A DNA stretch of 64,000 bases from Tetradesmus obliquus (taxonomy: Eukaryota; Chlorophyta; Chlorophyceae; Sphaeropleales; Scenedesmaceae): NCBI GenBank assembly GCA_030272155.1, contig CP126206.1:2790001-2854000 (forward strand), read 5' to 3'. The notes under the pieces are model-generated. The model made no database searches, was not told the DNA's origin, and saw nothing but the letters and a program-made list of their open reading frames with translations. Positions within the stretch are counted from its first letter, which is position 1; the number at the start of each line of letters is the position of its first letter. Position numbers and translations under genes: made by a program. Positions 29,861 through 43,149 of this stretch are shown here, piece by piece.

Positions 29861-31330
29861 TAGCCCATAGCATACTTCCAGCCAGTTGATCAGCAAATAT
29901 ATGTTAATCATTGACTTGTTAGACAGTTTTGACAGATAGCTAAAACTCAACCATGTTGACGGTTGGCACTTGAGAGAGTTGGTCTTACCCGCAGTTGTGG
30001 TGTGTGAGTGGGGTTGGCATTGCTTGCTGCATCATATGATGCAGAGTATGCATAGTCTTAGCTGCTTGGTGTTGCGCATCTGTTGCTAAACGCAGCGATC
30101 CATTTATTAGCACTCATTGTGCTGCTCTGCATACGGAGTGGCTGCATCATCTTGTGCTCAATCCAGGCACATTCACAGAGTTCACAATGTTTGACAGGCT
30201 GCTCATATGTTACTCTATGGGCATGCTGTGTGGCAGCATTCTTTGGAGGGGCTGCTGCTGATGCATCATCACTAACGCTGGCTGTGCACTGCCGACAGTG
30301 CACTGCATTTCACACAACCTGACAACAACCATTGCAGCATGCTACTTGAGGGTGAGACAGATCATTGGCCGCCAGCTGCATCGCATGGAGTCAAAATAAA
30401 GCAGCGCATCTGCATGCTTGGCATAAATTTGGCACTACTGTGTGTTGTCAGTACACTGCAACATCTGCTGAAAAGCAAATTAATGCAAGGCACGCAGCCG
30501 TGCTGGCATTGGATGGCTGTTGTCACTGCCTGGATTCTGATGGATCTTCAAGATTTCTGCCTAAATGAATGAAGACATATCACACTTGTATTTTTTGGTG
30601 CACTGCTGCATGCAGCACATTTGATCAGAGTTGTTGATTTGATCAGAGTCGTTGACTACATTTAAACAGGGGATTTGACCAGAGTTATTTGCCAGTTAGA
30701 GAGGTGTCTCTTGTAACAGGAACAGCCTGAACCGATCAGTGAGCTCATGAGCTCAAAGATTATAACAGCCACAGCTGGCTTTGGTGTGGTGTGCTGCAGC
30801 TTTATGCAACCACAAGAGCTGGATTCGGCCCCTGGATTGTTGCTGGTCGACTGTAGCGCCACCTTCTTTCAGGCAGGGGTGTGTACTATCGCTGCAGGCC
30901 CCACATAGTGGTGGGCGTGGGTTGCACAGCCCATCTGCCATGTACTGCTAGCTGTTGCAGTTTGATACTCAGCCCTGAAAGCATGTTAACGCTTCACTCG
31001 GTCGTTATGCAGCATTGAACAATGTGACATGCTGTCCAACTAGTTGCTGGCAGCTTCACAGGCATTGGAAGCGTTGCAAATTGAGATCTGCTGCACCTGG
31101 ACACCACTCATCCGGACAACTCAAGCTTTGCCGGGAAACAAAACGTGCCAGTAAATTATTCTGAATAATATTCTACTACGCTGCGCGCAGGCCTGACGAT
31201 GAGCAGCAGACACGGGCAAGTTGACTGTTATTGTCATCTGTTTGTATCATCTGTTTGAAACGAGCGTAACAACACGCAGACATCGACATGGGGCAGCATG
31301 GTTACTTTCAATTGAACTCAAAACGTTTGT
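29861..31330. other. GH9 3' flank and intergenic region
   Basis: No gene supported. Frames are short and lack domains. A TTGATCAGAG-type word repeats around 30620-30680. The rest is unremarkable. Confidence 0.45.
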
Positions 31331-31483
31331 CCCTATGAGCCTCTCGTTGGCTCCTGACTGGGGTTCCCACTCCTCGTTGAGCCCTATGAGCCTCTCGTTG
31401 GCTCCTGACTGGGGTTCCCACTCCTCGTTGAGCCCTATGAGCCTCTCGTTGGCTCCTGACTGGGGTTCCCACTCCTCGTTGAG
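31331..31483. repeat. Three exact tandem copies of a 51-bp unit
   Basis: Units start at 31331, 31382 and 31433 and are identical as far as I can read. Because 51 is a multiple of three, a plus-strand frame repeats a 17-residue unit (MSLSLAPDWGSHSSLSP). No gene context supports translation. A short (TGTAA)n run follows at about 31491-31513; TGTAA is also the usual green-algal polyadenylation word. Confidence 0.97.
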
Positions 31484-31630
31484 TGGAGCATGTAATGTAA
31501 TGTAATGTAATGTTTGTGTATCTCAGATCCTAACCATAGATCGACACTGAAAAGAGCGGCCTGTGCTGCATCGGACAGGAGGCAAAACGACAACTCAGCA
31601 GACGTCCAACTAGCAAAGTCTGCAGCTACA

Positions 31631-32080
31631 ATGGACACCCAGGCTGTTGACTGGGCTCAATGGGTGCGTTGACGGCGTGAGTGCAGCCAGAAGCAGCAGT
31701 GGCAGCTGTGGTGGTCCAACCCATGCAACACTCTGGCAGAAGTGTTTGCTGAAGGTGTTGCGGTGCAAGCTGCGACTGCAATGCAGCAACCCCTGCCCAG
31801 ATCAGCAGTTGTGGCTAACAGGGCTTGTTTATGCAGCTATGGCAGTGACCCTGCTGCCAGCAAGCCATTTTCTGCAAGCATCCAGCTTGATGCGCAGCAA
31901 GCAGCACATCCACCATACCCCTCTCTTCTTATGCACCTGCTGTATATACAGATGAAGGACGCAAAGCGTGCTGCTAGCAGCGTGGAGCTGTGCCAGAGCG
32001 TGTCACAGTCCTGCAAGGAGCTGGGGCCTGCAGCTGAGCAGCAGCCTGAGAAGCAGCGAGACCTGGTAGGGCTTCGATGA
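31631..32080 (+). CDS. Possible very small two-exon gene, unknown
   Basis: ATG at 31631 opens 11 codons (MDTQAVDWAQW) ending at a GTGCGT donor (31663). An acceptor at 31950-31951 leads in phase 0 into 31952-32080, encoding MKDAKRAASSVELCQSVSQS and a Gln/Glu-rich tail to the TGA at 32078-32080. The product would be 53 residues, helical, with no recognised domain. An additional exon may be missing, or the GTAGGG near the end may be a further donor. The phase match is the main support, so this is a weak call. Confidence 0.3.
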
Positions 32081-34221
32081 TGCCCTACACCTGTGACGCA
32101 CAGCGAAGCCCCGGTAATCCCCTCATGACCTAAAGGTCATTACGGGTATAAGTTTTCTGCGAGCATTTTCGATGTATTGTAAGGGGATCTGCTGCCTGTG
32201 CGTGTGCGGAAAGCGAGCCTTCTGTCCTCGTACGTGCTGACGTGTGCGTGCACCCAGCAAAGTGCTGCGATCACCCGCACCCGCCTCATTTTGATTGATT
32301 CTCGCACAATCAGGCCATTTACATTTGCTGCCTGCTGTCATACGCCGGACGGTTGGAGCAACTCTGCTTTCCTGTACTTCACTTGCACTGCTGTGCTGCT
32401 GTGCACAGCCTCTGCTGCTCATTCTCCTGTCCTGCACCAGCTGTGCCATGCGGTCATTACGGCTTTGCTTCGTCAGTTTATAAAAAATAAGGGTTCTAAT
32501 GTAGCACATGGAGAGTAACACCCACCTAGTGTCCCAGGCTGCCGTAAGTCTGACGGGTGTTTGTGGTGACAAAACCTAGTGGGTACAGCACAGTGCTCTT
32601 CGCCAACGACGCCCTTTACCTTCAAGCAAGCTCTTCTGTCGGTAGATGATTGAGCAGAAGCCCTCCGTGACCCAGCCTGCCAGCTGGCAGGATGGGTGCG
32701 CTGCAAATGCATGGCAGGCAGCTGCCCTCACTCGACTGGCCACCTCCACTGGCTGCTGCTGGAACACACTGTGCAACTGAACATGCTGGGGCATGCAGCT
32801 GGGCATTGCAAGTAACCATGGTGCCACCAATGAAACCACTGATACTGCAGAAGTGCGGACAGCAATACTATTGCTGACTGTTCTTCCACTGTTTGAGTAG
32901 CATTGCCACGATGCCACGGTGGTAAGTGCCACAGTGAGAAGTAGGAATTTCACACAGCATATAGCACCCAAACCAACTGGCTGCCACAGCTGCAGTTTGC
33001 AATGCCATGTCTGCTGTGGCACCCGTATCGGCTCCCCATCGATTTGAACAACTACTGCTTGAACCTTGCGAGACGCGCCCCTCACACCACCAACACCCCC
33101 AGCACCCTCAGCAGCATGTCCACTGCCCCAGCCACCTGACCATGGTCAGCCCGCTGCCGCCTCACCCAGGACTGCAGCATCCTGTACTGCATGCCATACG
33201 CCATACGCTGCTCAGGTTCCAGCTGACCAAATTTGTGCGTTAACGCCAGCGGCAACCAGCTTTGCTGCTGCCGGCAGCGGTTCCAGCCTGGAACTTCCTG
33301 GAGCCATCAGCACGTCAGGCGCTGCCACAGCATCAAGCAGCTGCACTAGCTGCTGCAGGGCTGCTGGGACCCGCCACTGAAGGGGACCAGAGCCATGTCC
33401 TGCAGAGACCCATGGTGCCGCTGTTGCTGCAGCTTGCACCTAGGTGCGTGGCGCATCTGTGCTGATGTTACCCATGCTTGTGTCCTCCTCGTCATCGGCC
33501 GAAGAGGTAAACACTGTTGAAACATTGTGTCCTGGCTCGAGGTTGCGCTCCGATGTCAGCGGAGATGTGAAGGTTCAACCACGAGATGGAGTGCACTGGT
33601 TGCATCTGACAGCTGTGCATATAGTGTTACGTACGGATCAGGACTTGGGTCGAGTATTGCTTTGATGTCATATCAGCAAAATCACAGCCTATCAATCGAT
33701 ACAGGGATGCCAAACCAACGTACGTTCCACGTATTAAGGGTGTAAGCATGAGAATGCTTGTTACAGTTGATGTTGGTGTCAAGCAAAGGCATATGCATAG
33801 TAATGCAAGGCCACCACCAGAAGAAGAGGATGCCTAGCGATGTGAACCGTCAAAGCGCCTGAAGTCCCGACACACGTGTTAGTGTGTTGCCACGTGCCCC
33901 ATTTGAATCTTATGACGTGTTTTAAGACAACCAGTGTTGTCGCCGCAGTTGAAACGACGCGAATCGACGTGAACAACTGGTTGATTATTGAATGTTAATG
34001 CTTACCGCTATAGCGAGTACGCTTGTGAAGCTTCGCTGCCTGCAGTCCAAGGAATGGGAGTGGTGGTGCGTAGAGACATCTGACGCCACAGTACATTTAT
34101 TGACGTTTGAATTGCTTAAAGATATAGCTTAGCAGGACAAGCGATGCCGTAAGAGACACCCAGTACAGGTGGCGCTCTGCTGGAGCTGTTCGTAGTCCTG
34201 TGGCGCTTTACAGGAGCAGCA
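32081..34221. other. Intergenic region without recognisable gene
   Basis: Both strands hold only short frames of mixed composition. I see no domain, no phase-consistent exon chain and no repeat array. The last few hundred bases are the presumed promoter of the membrane-protein gene at 34222. Confidence 0.45.
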
Positions 34222-36376
34222 ATGGCCATCACCAAATCTCAACTAGCTAAGAATGTGAGTGTAGACAGCTTCTCCAACTACATCTTGAGAGGTGGCCGTT
34301 CTCGTGAGCTCAGCAACAGCATCAACTGCTTATCATGCGCCAGCGGCCTTGCAGCTATTCAGGCATGATGCACCTGCGCACACTCTAGAATGCTCAGCAC
34401 CTGCAGCTGGGCGCCTTCATTTGCATCCTGAAGCAGTGACACTATTGCATCTTTGCTGACTGCTGACCTGTTTGTCTGACATTACTCCTGCAGGGTGTCC
34501 TGGTGTTGGCTTTGATGGCAATCCTGATCACAAAGCCCCGCGAACCCTGGCAAGTGCGCAATCTGGAGGACAGCCTGCATGAATCGCTTGAAAGTGTGCC
34601 AGACCATCAGTATGAAGGCGTGCGCGCTGTCTGGGTAGACCTTGTGGTCAGGGCAGCAGGCTTGTACAACCTGCAGCTGAATGACTTGCTTGGGCTACAA
34701 AACAACCTGGGCCACAAGGACCATTTAATCACTGGCATTTTGACCAAGAAGGGCCGCGAGCTCATGCCCTTTCAGGATTGGGTCGACCTGATAAGGGAAT
34801 GCTTGAAAGCAAACTTGGGCTTCTCCCCAGATCTCCTGCTGCAGCAGCGGCTTAGGCGCACAGAGCTTCCTAAAAGGCACCACCTCATTGACCACGTCCA
34901 GAGTGTGGCTGTTCCTTCCTACATCTGGCTGCTTCTCAGCTGCGGAAACATCTGGTGTGGCGGGGTACGTGACATTGTGGCCACTTGCATATGAGTAAGC
35001 TGACCAGCAGTGTACAAGCAGCCATCAACATGTACAGCTCGTGGTAATTCTGCCAGCAACACACCTGCTGTTACTGCTGCCGTGCCTGCCTTGCTCCTGC
35101 CAGCGCTGTCCTGGCCTGTTTGTTCTATGCTGATTTATGCTGCTCCTGCACTCTGCAGAGGCACGGGGTCTTTGCGGAGTTCCTGGTGGTGCTGGTGCTG
35201 CCATTCTGCGTGGAGGTGCTGTTCTGGTGGCGTGCGGACAAGTACAAGTACGTGGAGGTGGAGTCGGAGAACGTTGACAACGACGGGCACAAGGGCTTTG
35301 ACGCCAAAGTGAGGTGAGAGGCGTGTGGCTACTGTTTCCTGCAGAGCTGTTGCACATGTTGGATTTGCAGCCTGTTGCAGTGGTGTAGAGGCGAGGTGTG
35401 ACTGCACAACAACACAACAGCGGTGTAGAGGCGATGCAGGCTGTAGGTTGCAGGACAGCCACAAGCTTGTAGGGACAGGCTGCAGCTTGCAGGACAGCCC
35501 CAAGCTTTGCACGGACAGACTGCAGATGGACAGCCCCACGCTTGTAGAGACAGCATGCAGCTTGCAGGACAGCCTCAGGCTTGTAGGAACAGGCTGCAGC
35601 TTGCAGGACAGCCCCAAGCATGCGGCTTGCAGGACAGCCTCAAGGTTGTAGAAACAGCATGCGGCTTGCAGGACAGCCTCAGGTTTGTAGGAACAGGCTG
35701 CAGCTTGCAGGACAGCCCCAAGCTTGTAGCCACAGGATGTAGCTTGCAGGACGGCCTCAAGCTTGTAGGGGTAGCCTTCAGCTTGTAGGGAAAGCCTTCA
35801 GCTTGCAGGACAGCCTCAAGCTTGCGGGGGCAGGCAGCATGCGGCCCGCAGGCAATAGCTTCGGCATCCAGGCACATCCTGCAGGCCGGCAGGGACCCAT
35901 GCAGGTTTGTCAAGACAGCGGATCGGCTGCAGGTACCCCCACAGGCTTTTCAAGGCAGCCTGCATGACACTCTGCACTGCACTGCTGTGCACTGTGTCCA
36001 TGCGTGCCCTGCAGCTGACGTCTGCGCTTTTCCTGCCCTTTGCAGGTTCAAAGGCAAGACTGTGGCAGCTGTGGTGTGCACAAGCAGCCCGGACCCCGAT
36101 GAGGTGCACCTGCCACTCTCATCCAACGAGCACGACGAGGCGGCCAACTGGGGGCCTGACTACGTGGTGGCATCCATCTGCGGCTGCAGCAGCCAGTGGT
36201 GCACGAGCAGCTTTGCAAAGGACCTGTATGTCACGTACTACCGCAACCCTCATCTCCTGCTGGGTGAGGGGCTGCTGCACCATCACAAGCGTGTTGCGGG
36301 TGTGCTGTGCCTTACCCAGGCAGCATGCACGATGTTTGTGCACGGGCCGGCAGGGCGCAAAGCACTGCAGCACTAG
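34222..36376 (+). CDS. Predicted membrane protein, function unknown
   Basis: Exons 34222-34254, 34494-34964, 35159-35313 and 36046-36376 join in phase to give 329 residues. A short N-terminal leader (MAITKSQLAKN) runs into a hydrophobic segment (GVLVLALMAILI). A soluble charged region follows (REPWQVRNLEDSLHESLESV; KDHLITGILTKKGRELMPFQ). SYIWLLLSCGNIWCGG and FAEFLVVLVLPFCVEVLFWW form one or two further membrane segments, followed by a soluble tail with several cysteines (SICGCSSQWC) and a His-rich stretch (LLHHHKR). I do not recognise a family. All four junctions have GT-AG ends and exact phase, so the gene model is better supported than its function. Intron 3 contains a minisatellite. Confidence 0.75.
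35430..35845 (+). repeat. Minisatellite of about 39-bp units in an intron
   Basis: About ten or eleven imperfect units of the form GCTTGCAGGACAGCC, then CAAGCTTGTAGG, then ACAGGCTGCA fill most of intron 3 of the membrane-protein gene. Some units are shortened (for example near 35525 and 35615). The unit does not resemble the adjacent exons, so this array is not an exon echo. Confidence 0.92.
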
Positions 36377-39055
36377 AGCACAAGGTCAGTAGCTGCAATG
36401 CCTGCTGAGGCTCAGCAGAGCCTGCCTGGGTCCCACATGGCAGGCAGCAGCTGATGACTCGTGTTCGCAGCGCAAACAGTGTAGCTGCGTTTGCAGCAGC
36501 AGCAGCAGCAACAATGGCAGGAGTAGCAACAGCGTCTTCAATCATGGAATGAGATGCAGCACTGTAGAGCCGCCATGCTCACAGCAGGCGTCCAACAGAT
36601 GCTGACAACAGCAGTGCTCTCGCTGCAACTGGGCCCTCATGGCTTCAGGTAAAGCAAAAGCCGCAACGATAAGTAGATAGTGCTGTGTAAGGTGTTGTCA
36701 GAAGGCAACGTATCCTTTGTTTGATCTGATTGCGTAGGTGGTGCAGTTGATTGTGGGCTTCGCGCCTTTTGCCTGGCCAGCTCAGCTGCAAAGCTGCCAC
36801 CTTGGTTCCAGTCGCTGTTTTGTAGAGCTCAGAAGCACTGAACATGTGCAGGCTAGCAACTGTAGCTCCAATGGATGACATAGTGTTGGTTATGAATCAG
36901 TACAACAGGGTGGAATCACAGTCTACAGACAGCTAGGCCAAGTGCCGTCTTCTCCGTGCATGGTATCACTGCTGTACTGGCATGGGCTGTGATGCTGTGT
37001 CTGCATAATGGCTTGCCCTTTCGCTTCAGTGGCGCAGGGCCAATGTTTCCTCTTCTTTCTGCAGCATTTGTCTTCTCGCTTATGGATGATTAAATAGCAA
37101 TGGTGGCTTCCACGCAGAGATGTGCCACAGTTCTGAACTGGTCAACCACTTTTTAGAAGTTGAGCAGCAGCCGCGTCCCTGGATGCCAGGGATGCACTGC
37201 AGCGTTGCGCCTGCAGTGTGTTTGCACCACAGCGCACCTGCTCTACAGCCGGCAGGGTCGCAGTTGGCGCATTGCCTCGCCACATGCGATGCTGCATCTC
37301 AAGCATGTATCAAAGCAGCGAGACATCAATGTGCTTAGATATCGGAGTAACGTGGCACCAGGTTTTATGGCGTGGTGTGCTGTTCGGTGTTGGCGAAACC
37401 AGCTGTTGCAGTGGCCTAGGCTGCAGTCAGTGTGTTTGCATGGCACCACAGCGTCCCCGTGTATATATGTAGCTTTTTAGGACCAAAAGGGCGGCCTTCG
37501 AGGGACCTTGCGGCGATGCTGCACGTGAGACACGTGTGACGATTATGCGCACGCGTCGCCAGCGTTTGTTTGGCACGGCGACTGTGGTCCCTTATCATAT
37601 CGCAGCTTAGAGCAAGTAACGTGAAAATCAAATGATTAACGTAGCAAGCATGTTGTCAGCTGCCGAATGATACGCATTGCGGGCTCAGGTCTCCGCATGT
37701 CAGCAGAAGGTCAGCCTGACTGCCCTGCACTGCTGTCATCTGGACATCTCGATTTCCGCAAACCAGCCTTGACAGCGGTGTGTACATGTAGTTTGCCGCG
37801 CATGTACTGCAAATAGCTCTCACGTGTTACATTCAGTCTGCCGGCAGTACACCTGCCACCAGCTTCTGCATAGAACTCAGTGCAGTGCACCAGTACCATG
37901 CAAGCACTGATGGGCCAGTACTAGTGTACACCAGCATGCCCTGATCACAATCATGCACAATATCAATCAAGCATCATCATAGTATCAAACACGCATCATC
38001 CTTTTAATAATCAGGTGCCCATGCAATCTGCCACGTGGCCTTGCCAAAGCTAAGTGTGTGCATGCACTTGAGTGCTCAAGTGACTAGTCACAACCAACTT
38101 GCCTGGCTAGAATGCAAACGGACGATGTGGCCCTAGTTCTCTGCCAACCTGCGACTGTTAACACGGATTTGTTGGGGGGCTGCGTAGTGCAGGCCAACCT
38201 GAACCAGTGTGTGGATGTGCACATACACACCGGACTTTCATCACACCAACTCCTGGCTGTGAGGCTGCAGGTGTCAAATCAGCACAGTACAGGTGCAGTC
38301 ACAAACCCAGCAGCATTTGGTGGACAGCCCACACAATCAGACCAAACCAACAACACGGTATAGTACAACACAGCAGGCTTCCCGTGTGGTGCAACACACA
38401 ACACCAAGATCAGCGTGCAACACATTCCCAACCACAAAAAATCAAAACCAAACAGCTGCTGCATGCCTGGCTGCACCTCATCAGCCTCCTTCAGGCGACA
38501 AGCACCCGATCTCAACCTCACACATCACACATCTTTAAACGCAAACGACGAACTGCACAGGCTGCTGCTGCTGCGGCAGCTGGCCAGACAAGCAGGCGTC
38601 GCCACACAACCGCTGCTGCTGCCTGCAGCTGCATTCTGGCCTGTATCTAGCCAGCAGCACCAGGCATGTGCCACATAGCAAGGATGGGCAGCTTTCTTTT
38701 TGCCAGCACAGGCCCCTGGCCCAGTGCCTCACACGACCACATCAACACATGCGCAATCAACAAAACACAACCACTGCAACCGTTGGTGCCGCTTGCCCCG
38801 TGCTATTCTGATGTACAACTGACTGGAGCAGCACGGGCATGTCACACACTGCTTTTTGGCATGGCGTTACTACACCTTCATTCACAACATGAGGATCAGT
38901 ATGCTTAGTCTTTGGCATGCACACAAAACCATGCATGCGCATGCAGCAAATCGCCTCAGCCTTGCCCACCCAACCGTACTACTTGTGAGACAGAACACAC
39001 CTTGATGCTGCTGCCCTGAATTCCTGAACAACACACCGAACTTGTTTTGCCTGCA
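36377..39055. other. Intergenic region without recognisable gene
   Basis: 2.7 kb with short frames only. A minus-strand frame near 36645-36881 and a plus-strand frame near 38112-38363 look slightly protein-like but have no domain and no supporting splice partners. Downstream exons of the large minus-strand gene, if it is spliced past 39475, would lie here; I could not find them. Confidence 0.4.
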
Positions 39056-39204
39056 TCACCTGCTGCTCTCGTGGCCCATGCCACTGCTGCTGCTGCTTCT
39101 ACTGCCACGCTTCCAGCAGCACACCCAAGCGCAGCAGGCTGTCAAAGCGCAGCTGCAACCTTGTGCATGTAACTGCATCACATGCTCTGATGCCATCAGT
39201 GGCC

Positions 39205-39267
<63 letters not shown>

Positions 39268-39474
39268 GCTGCTGCTGCTGCTGCCGGGCGCTCCCAGCAG
39301 CACCTTCCTCAGCAGCCGTGTAAACTCTGCACATCCAGCGCAGCTGCCATCACCTGCTGCTCTGGTGGCCCGTGCTGCTGCTGCTGCCGCTTTGGCTGCT
39401 GCTGCTGCTGCCGGGCGCTCCCAGCAGCACCTTCCTCAGCAGCGGCGCAAACTGCACATCCAGCGCAGCTGCCA
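39056..39474 (-). repeat. Tandem echoes at the 3' end of the large helical-repeat gene
   Basis: The last coding stretch (SAALDVQFARLLRKVLLGAP, a Ser-rich run and GHQSSR, then AGGTGATG) is repeated downstream as two diverged tandem copies. A further copy of LQLRFD-LLR and GHESSR lies at about 39056-39170. A CTG-rich tract (39207-39290) separates them. The copies lie after the TGA at 39475-39477, which also forms a possible GT donor. Confidence 0.85.
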
Positions 39475-40902
39475 TCACCTGCTGCTCTGGTGGCCCGTGC
39501 TGCTGCTGCTGCCGCTTTGGCTGCTGCTGCTGCTGCTGCCGGGCGCGCCCAGCAGCACCTTCCTCAGCAGCCGCGCAAACTGCACATCCAGCGCAGCTGA
39601 CATCACCGGCAGCACCAGCACCTGGCTGCCCTGCTGCTGCTGCTGCTGCTGCTGCTCAGCGGCCCCATTGCTTGGCTGTGCAAGTGCGCTGGCCTCACCA
39701 CTGCTGCTGCTGCTGCTGATGTTGTTGTCTTCAGACTCAAAAGCCAATGCATCTGCAGGAACATCCGGCTGCTGCTGCTGCAACACGTGCAACTGTTCAG
39801 CAGGACGCTGCTGCTGCTGCCGGCCCCTGCCCCCTTGTGCTGCCATGAAGGCCCAGCGCAGCAGGCCGTCAAAGCGCAGCTGCAGCCCAGCAGCTGCCAG
39901 GCGCTGCGGCACACCCTGCTGCTGCTGCTGCTGCAGCCCAGGTCCTGCCAGGCGCTGCGGCACACCCTGCTGCTGCTGCTGCTGCTGCTGCAGTTCAGGT
40001 GCATCCTCAAGCTGCTGCGCCGCGCTGCTCCCTGTTTCACCTGCTGCTGTTGAAGGTGTGGAAGCGGGGTTCCCCATTGCTGGTGCTGCTGCCGTTGCTG
40101 CTGCTGCTGCGCTGACAGCAGTGACTGCCTGCTGAAGCTCCACTCGGAGCATCCTGCCCAACAGCTGCTGCTGCTGCTGCTGCTGCTGGGGTGCATGCTG
40201 CTTGGAGGTCTGGTGCCGCCCTTGTCGCTGCTGCCCCTGCTGCTGCTGCTGCTGCAGATTGGGGAGCACCTGCTTCACAGATCCAGCGGCGCTGCTGCTG
40301 CTGCTGCCAGCAAGTTTGAGCACCATAGCCAGTGCTGCCAGCTGCTGCTGCTGTTGGTGAAGCACCGTCTCCTCACTCGCTGCTGCTTTTGCTGCTGGGG
40401 CGGTAGCAACATCCTCCGCTGATCGTGGAATCCTACCTCCCGCTGCTGCTGCTGCTGGTGTAGCAGCAGCTTGTGCGGCATTGTCATCTGCTGACAGGGA
40501 CAGCAGCTGGGCAGCACATCCAGCTAGGAAGGTTGCCACAGGCGAATCTCCTTCAACCCCACCTTCACCTGCTGCTGCTGCTGCTGCTGCAGGGCGTGCA
40601 TTAGAACTAGCTCGAGGTGTGAGAACTGCAGGTGACTGCTGCTGCTGCTGCTGCTGTTGCTTCTGCATTATGTCTGACAGCAGCTGCAGTGTTGCTGCTC
40701 CCATCACCCTGCTCACCACCCCCGCCAGCCCTGCTTGACCCTCTGCTGCTGCTGCTGCCGCCGCTGCTGCTGCTGCTGGGTTGTCCACAGCAGCAGCAGC
40801 AGCACTTGACTGCCGTGCTGGGTTTACTGCTGCTGCCCTTGCTCCCCTCACTGACCACATCAGACCCTCGAGCATCCCAGCCTTGCCTCCAGCAGCACCA
40901 CC

Positions 40903-40935
<33 letters not shown>

Positions 40936-41442
40936 TGACAGCAGCAGCTGCCGCGCCGCCGCCAGCAGCAGCAGCTGCTGCGCCGGCTGCTGCATCTCAC
41001 CATCAGCCACTGCCCTGGCGGCTAAGGCCTGACAGGCTGCCGCCAGCCAGCCTGGGGGTGGTGTCAAATTCAAATTTGAAACTGCTGACGTCAGCAGCGG
41101 CAGTTGTTCACGAGGCACGTACGGCAGCTGCCGCAGCGCTGACGTCAGCAGCAGCTGCCGCTGCCGCTCAGTCAGCCGGAAGACCCTCACCCCTGCTGCT
41201 GACGTCAGCGCTGCTGGTGGTGGTAAAAAACCAGCCTGGGAGTACAAACCCTGCAGAGGCCGGGGTTCGAACCGGGCACCAAGCGCTGCCAGTGCTGTCA
41301 TCGCATGCACCAGAGACTCACTTCTCAGGCCTGCAGACAGGGCCAGCACCCTGTGTGCTAGATCTGAACCTAGTGAATGCAGCACACGCCTGCTTAGCAG
41401 CAGCTCAGCATCTGCATCCCTGCTGCTGCTGCCATTTCTGCT

Positions 41443-41473
<31 letters not shown>

Positions 41474-43110
41474 CCAATCGTGCGCGCCTCCGCTGCTGCT
41501 TCCAGCAAGCCAACTGCCACAGCAGGTGACAGCTTGGGAATAACATACTGAAACACAGACAGGCAGCTCGCCATCCAGGGTTCAGTGACAGGGCCCAAAA
41601 CCCTAAACCGCGTCGCGGCCCACAGCAGGGCTTTGCGCTGCTGCTGCAGCTGCTGCAGCTCCAGCAGCCAGCGGTTTTGAGGGTAGTAAAACCCTTGTGC
41701 GGCAGCAGCAACAGCAGCAGCAGCGGCGGCTGAGCTGCTGCTGCCGCGCCGAAACCTGCTGCTGCTGCTGCTGAGTGAAGCTGCTGCTACAGCTCCTATG
41801 CGGCTAGTGCTGCCAGCAGGACTAGACACACCAGAAGATCCAGCAGCAGCAGCAGAAGCTTGACTACTGCCTGCACCCTGCTGCTGCTGCTGCTGCTGGT
41901 CTGTTGGTGGCGGCCGCCGCGCCATCTGTGCTGCATGCTGCCGTGCTGTCTTGTTGGCCTGGTAGCTTGCCTGAACAGCTGCCCCCAGGTGCTGCCGCCA
42001 GCCGCTGCTGCTGCTGCTGCTGCTGCTGCCATCGCCGCTGCTGCTGGGTGGTGCTGCTGCCAGTGTTGACAGCAGCTGCTGTGATGCTGTTGCCAGCTGG
42101 TAGCCGAAGCCAGTTGTATGCAGCGGCAGCATGTCGAGCTCACACAGCAGCAGCTGGAGCTCCACGGCCTGCAGGGCAATCAACAGCATACATATGAGTT
42201 GTAGCGGTTATACCACTGCAGTGTAGACAGGAGTTGCTGGGCAGCGGCAGCATGTCTAGCTCACACAGCAGCAGCTGCAGCTCCACCACCTGCGGGGCAA
42301 GGAACCAGACAAGCAACGGTTTTATCACGGACAATGACAGCAGTGTGCTGCTGTTGCCAGCTGGTAGCCGAAGCCAGTTGCATGCAGCGGCAGCATGTCC
42401 AGCTCACACAGCAGCAGCTGCAGCTCCACTGCCTGCAGCAATAAAGACAGATTTGTGTTAGTAACAGCACCAGGCAAAGGCACAGCAGCCGCAAGCAGTG
42501 CAGCGCATACAAAGAGCCAGGCAACAGTCAGGTGTGAAATGAGATTAACAACTCCCACGTCAGCAGGGGCAGCTCCACCACACAACAGCGGACAGCAGCA
42601 GCAAGTCGGCGGCAGCAACATCTCATCGCCCCAAACTCCGTGTTGCAAGCCATCCAAAAAGTGGATAGATTTCAACATGCAAAAAAGACTGCACCACGCT
42701 GAGCCATAACCCACAGATCTAACTAAACCCTAAAACCGCGCCCCTCACCTGGCTGCTGCTCATCTGCTTCACTCCCCTGAACTGCAGCTGCGCCAGCCAC
42801 GCCCTCACCCAAAACCCTACACCCTGCCACAGGTTTGTAACAGCCTCCTGATCTGGAATCTCGCCCTCATCCCTGCTGCTGCTGCTGCTGCTGCCTTGCT
42901 GCTGCTGATCCCAAACCCCTAAGCCATTTGGGGGACCCCCAAGCAGGCCTAGCTGCAGTGACGCCCGGCCCAGCTGTAACAGCTGCGTAACGTTATAACA
43001 GCGCATGTGTGTTACATGAGCCGCCAGCAGCTCCTTGGCCAGGCAGGGTTCTGGCCTGAGGCCTAGATCTGCCAAAGCCCTAGTCAGCAGCAGCAGCCCC
43101 GCAGGCGACA

Positions 43111-43149
<39 letters not shown>

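Noticed and set aside
39042..39600. Plus-strand Cys- and Leu-rich frames here and through 40-47 kb
   Set aside because: They are antisense shadows of CAG-rich exons of the minus-strand helical-repeat gene.
41246..41280. A tRNA T-arm-like GGTTCGAACC sequence
   Set aside because: It lies inside the open frame of the helical-repeat gene (GARFEPRPLQG on the minus strand), and no acceptor stem or anticodon arm surrounds it.
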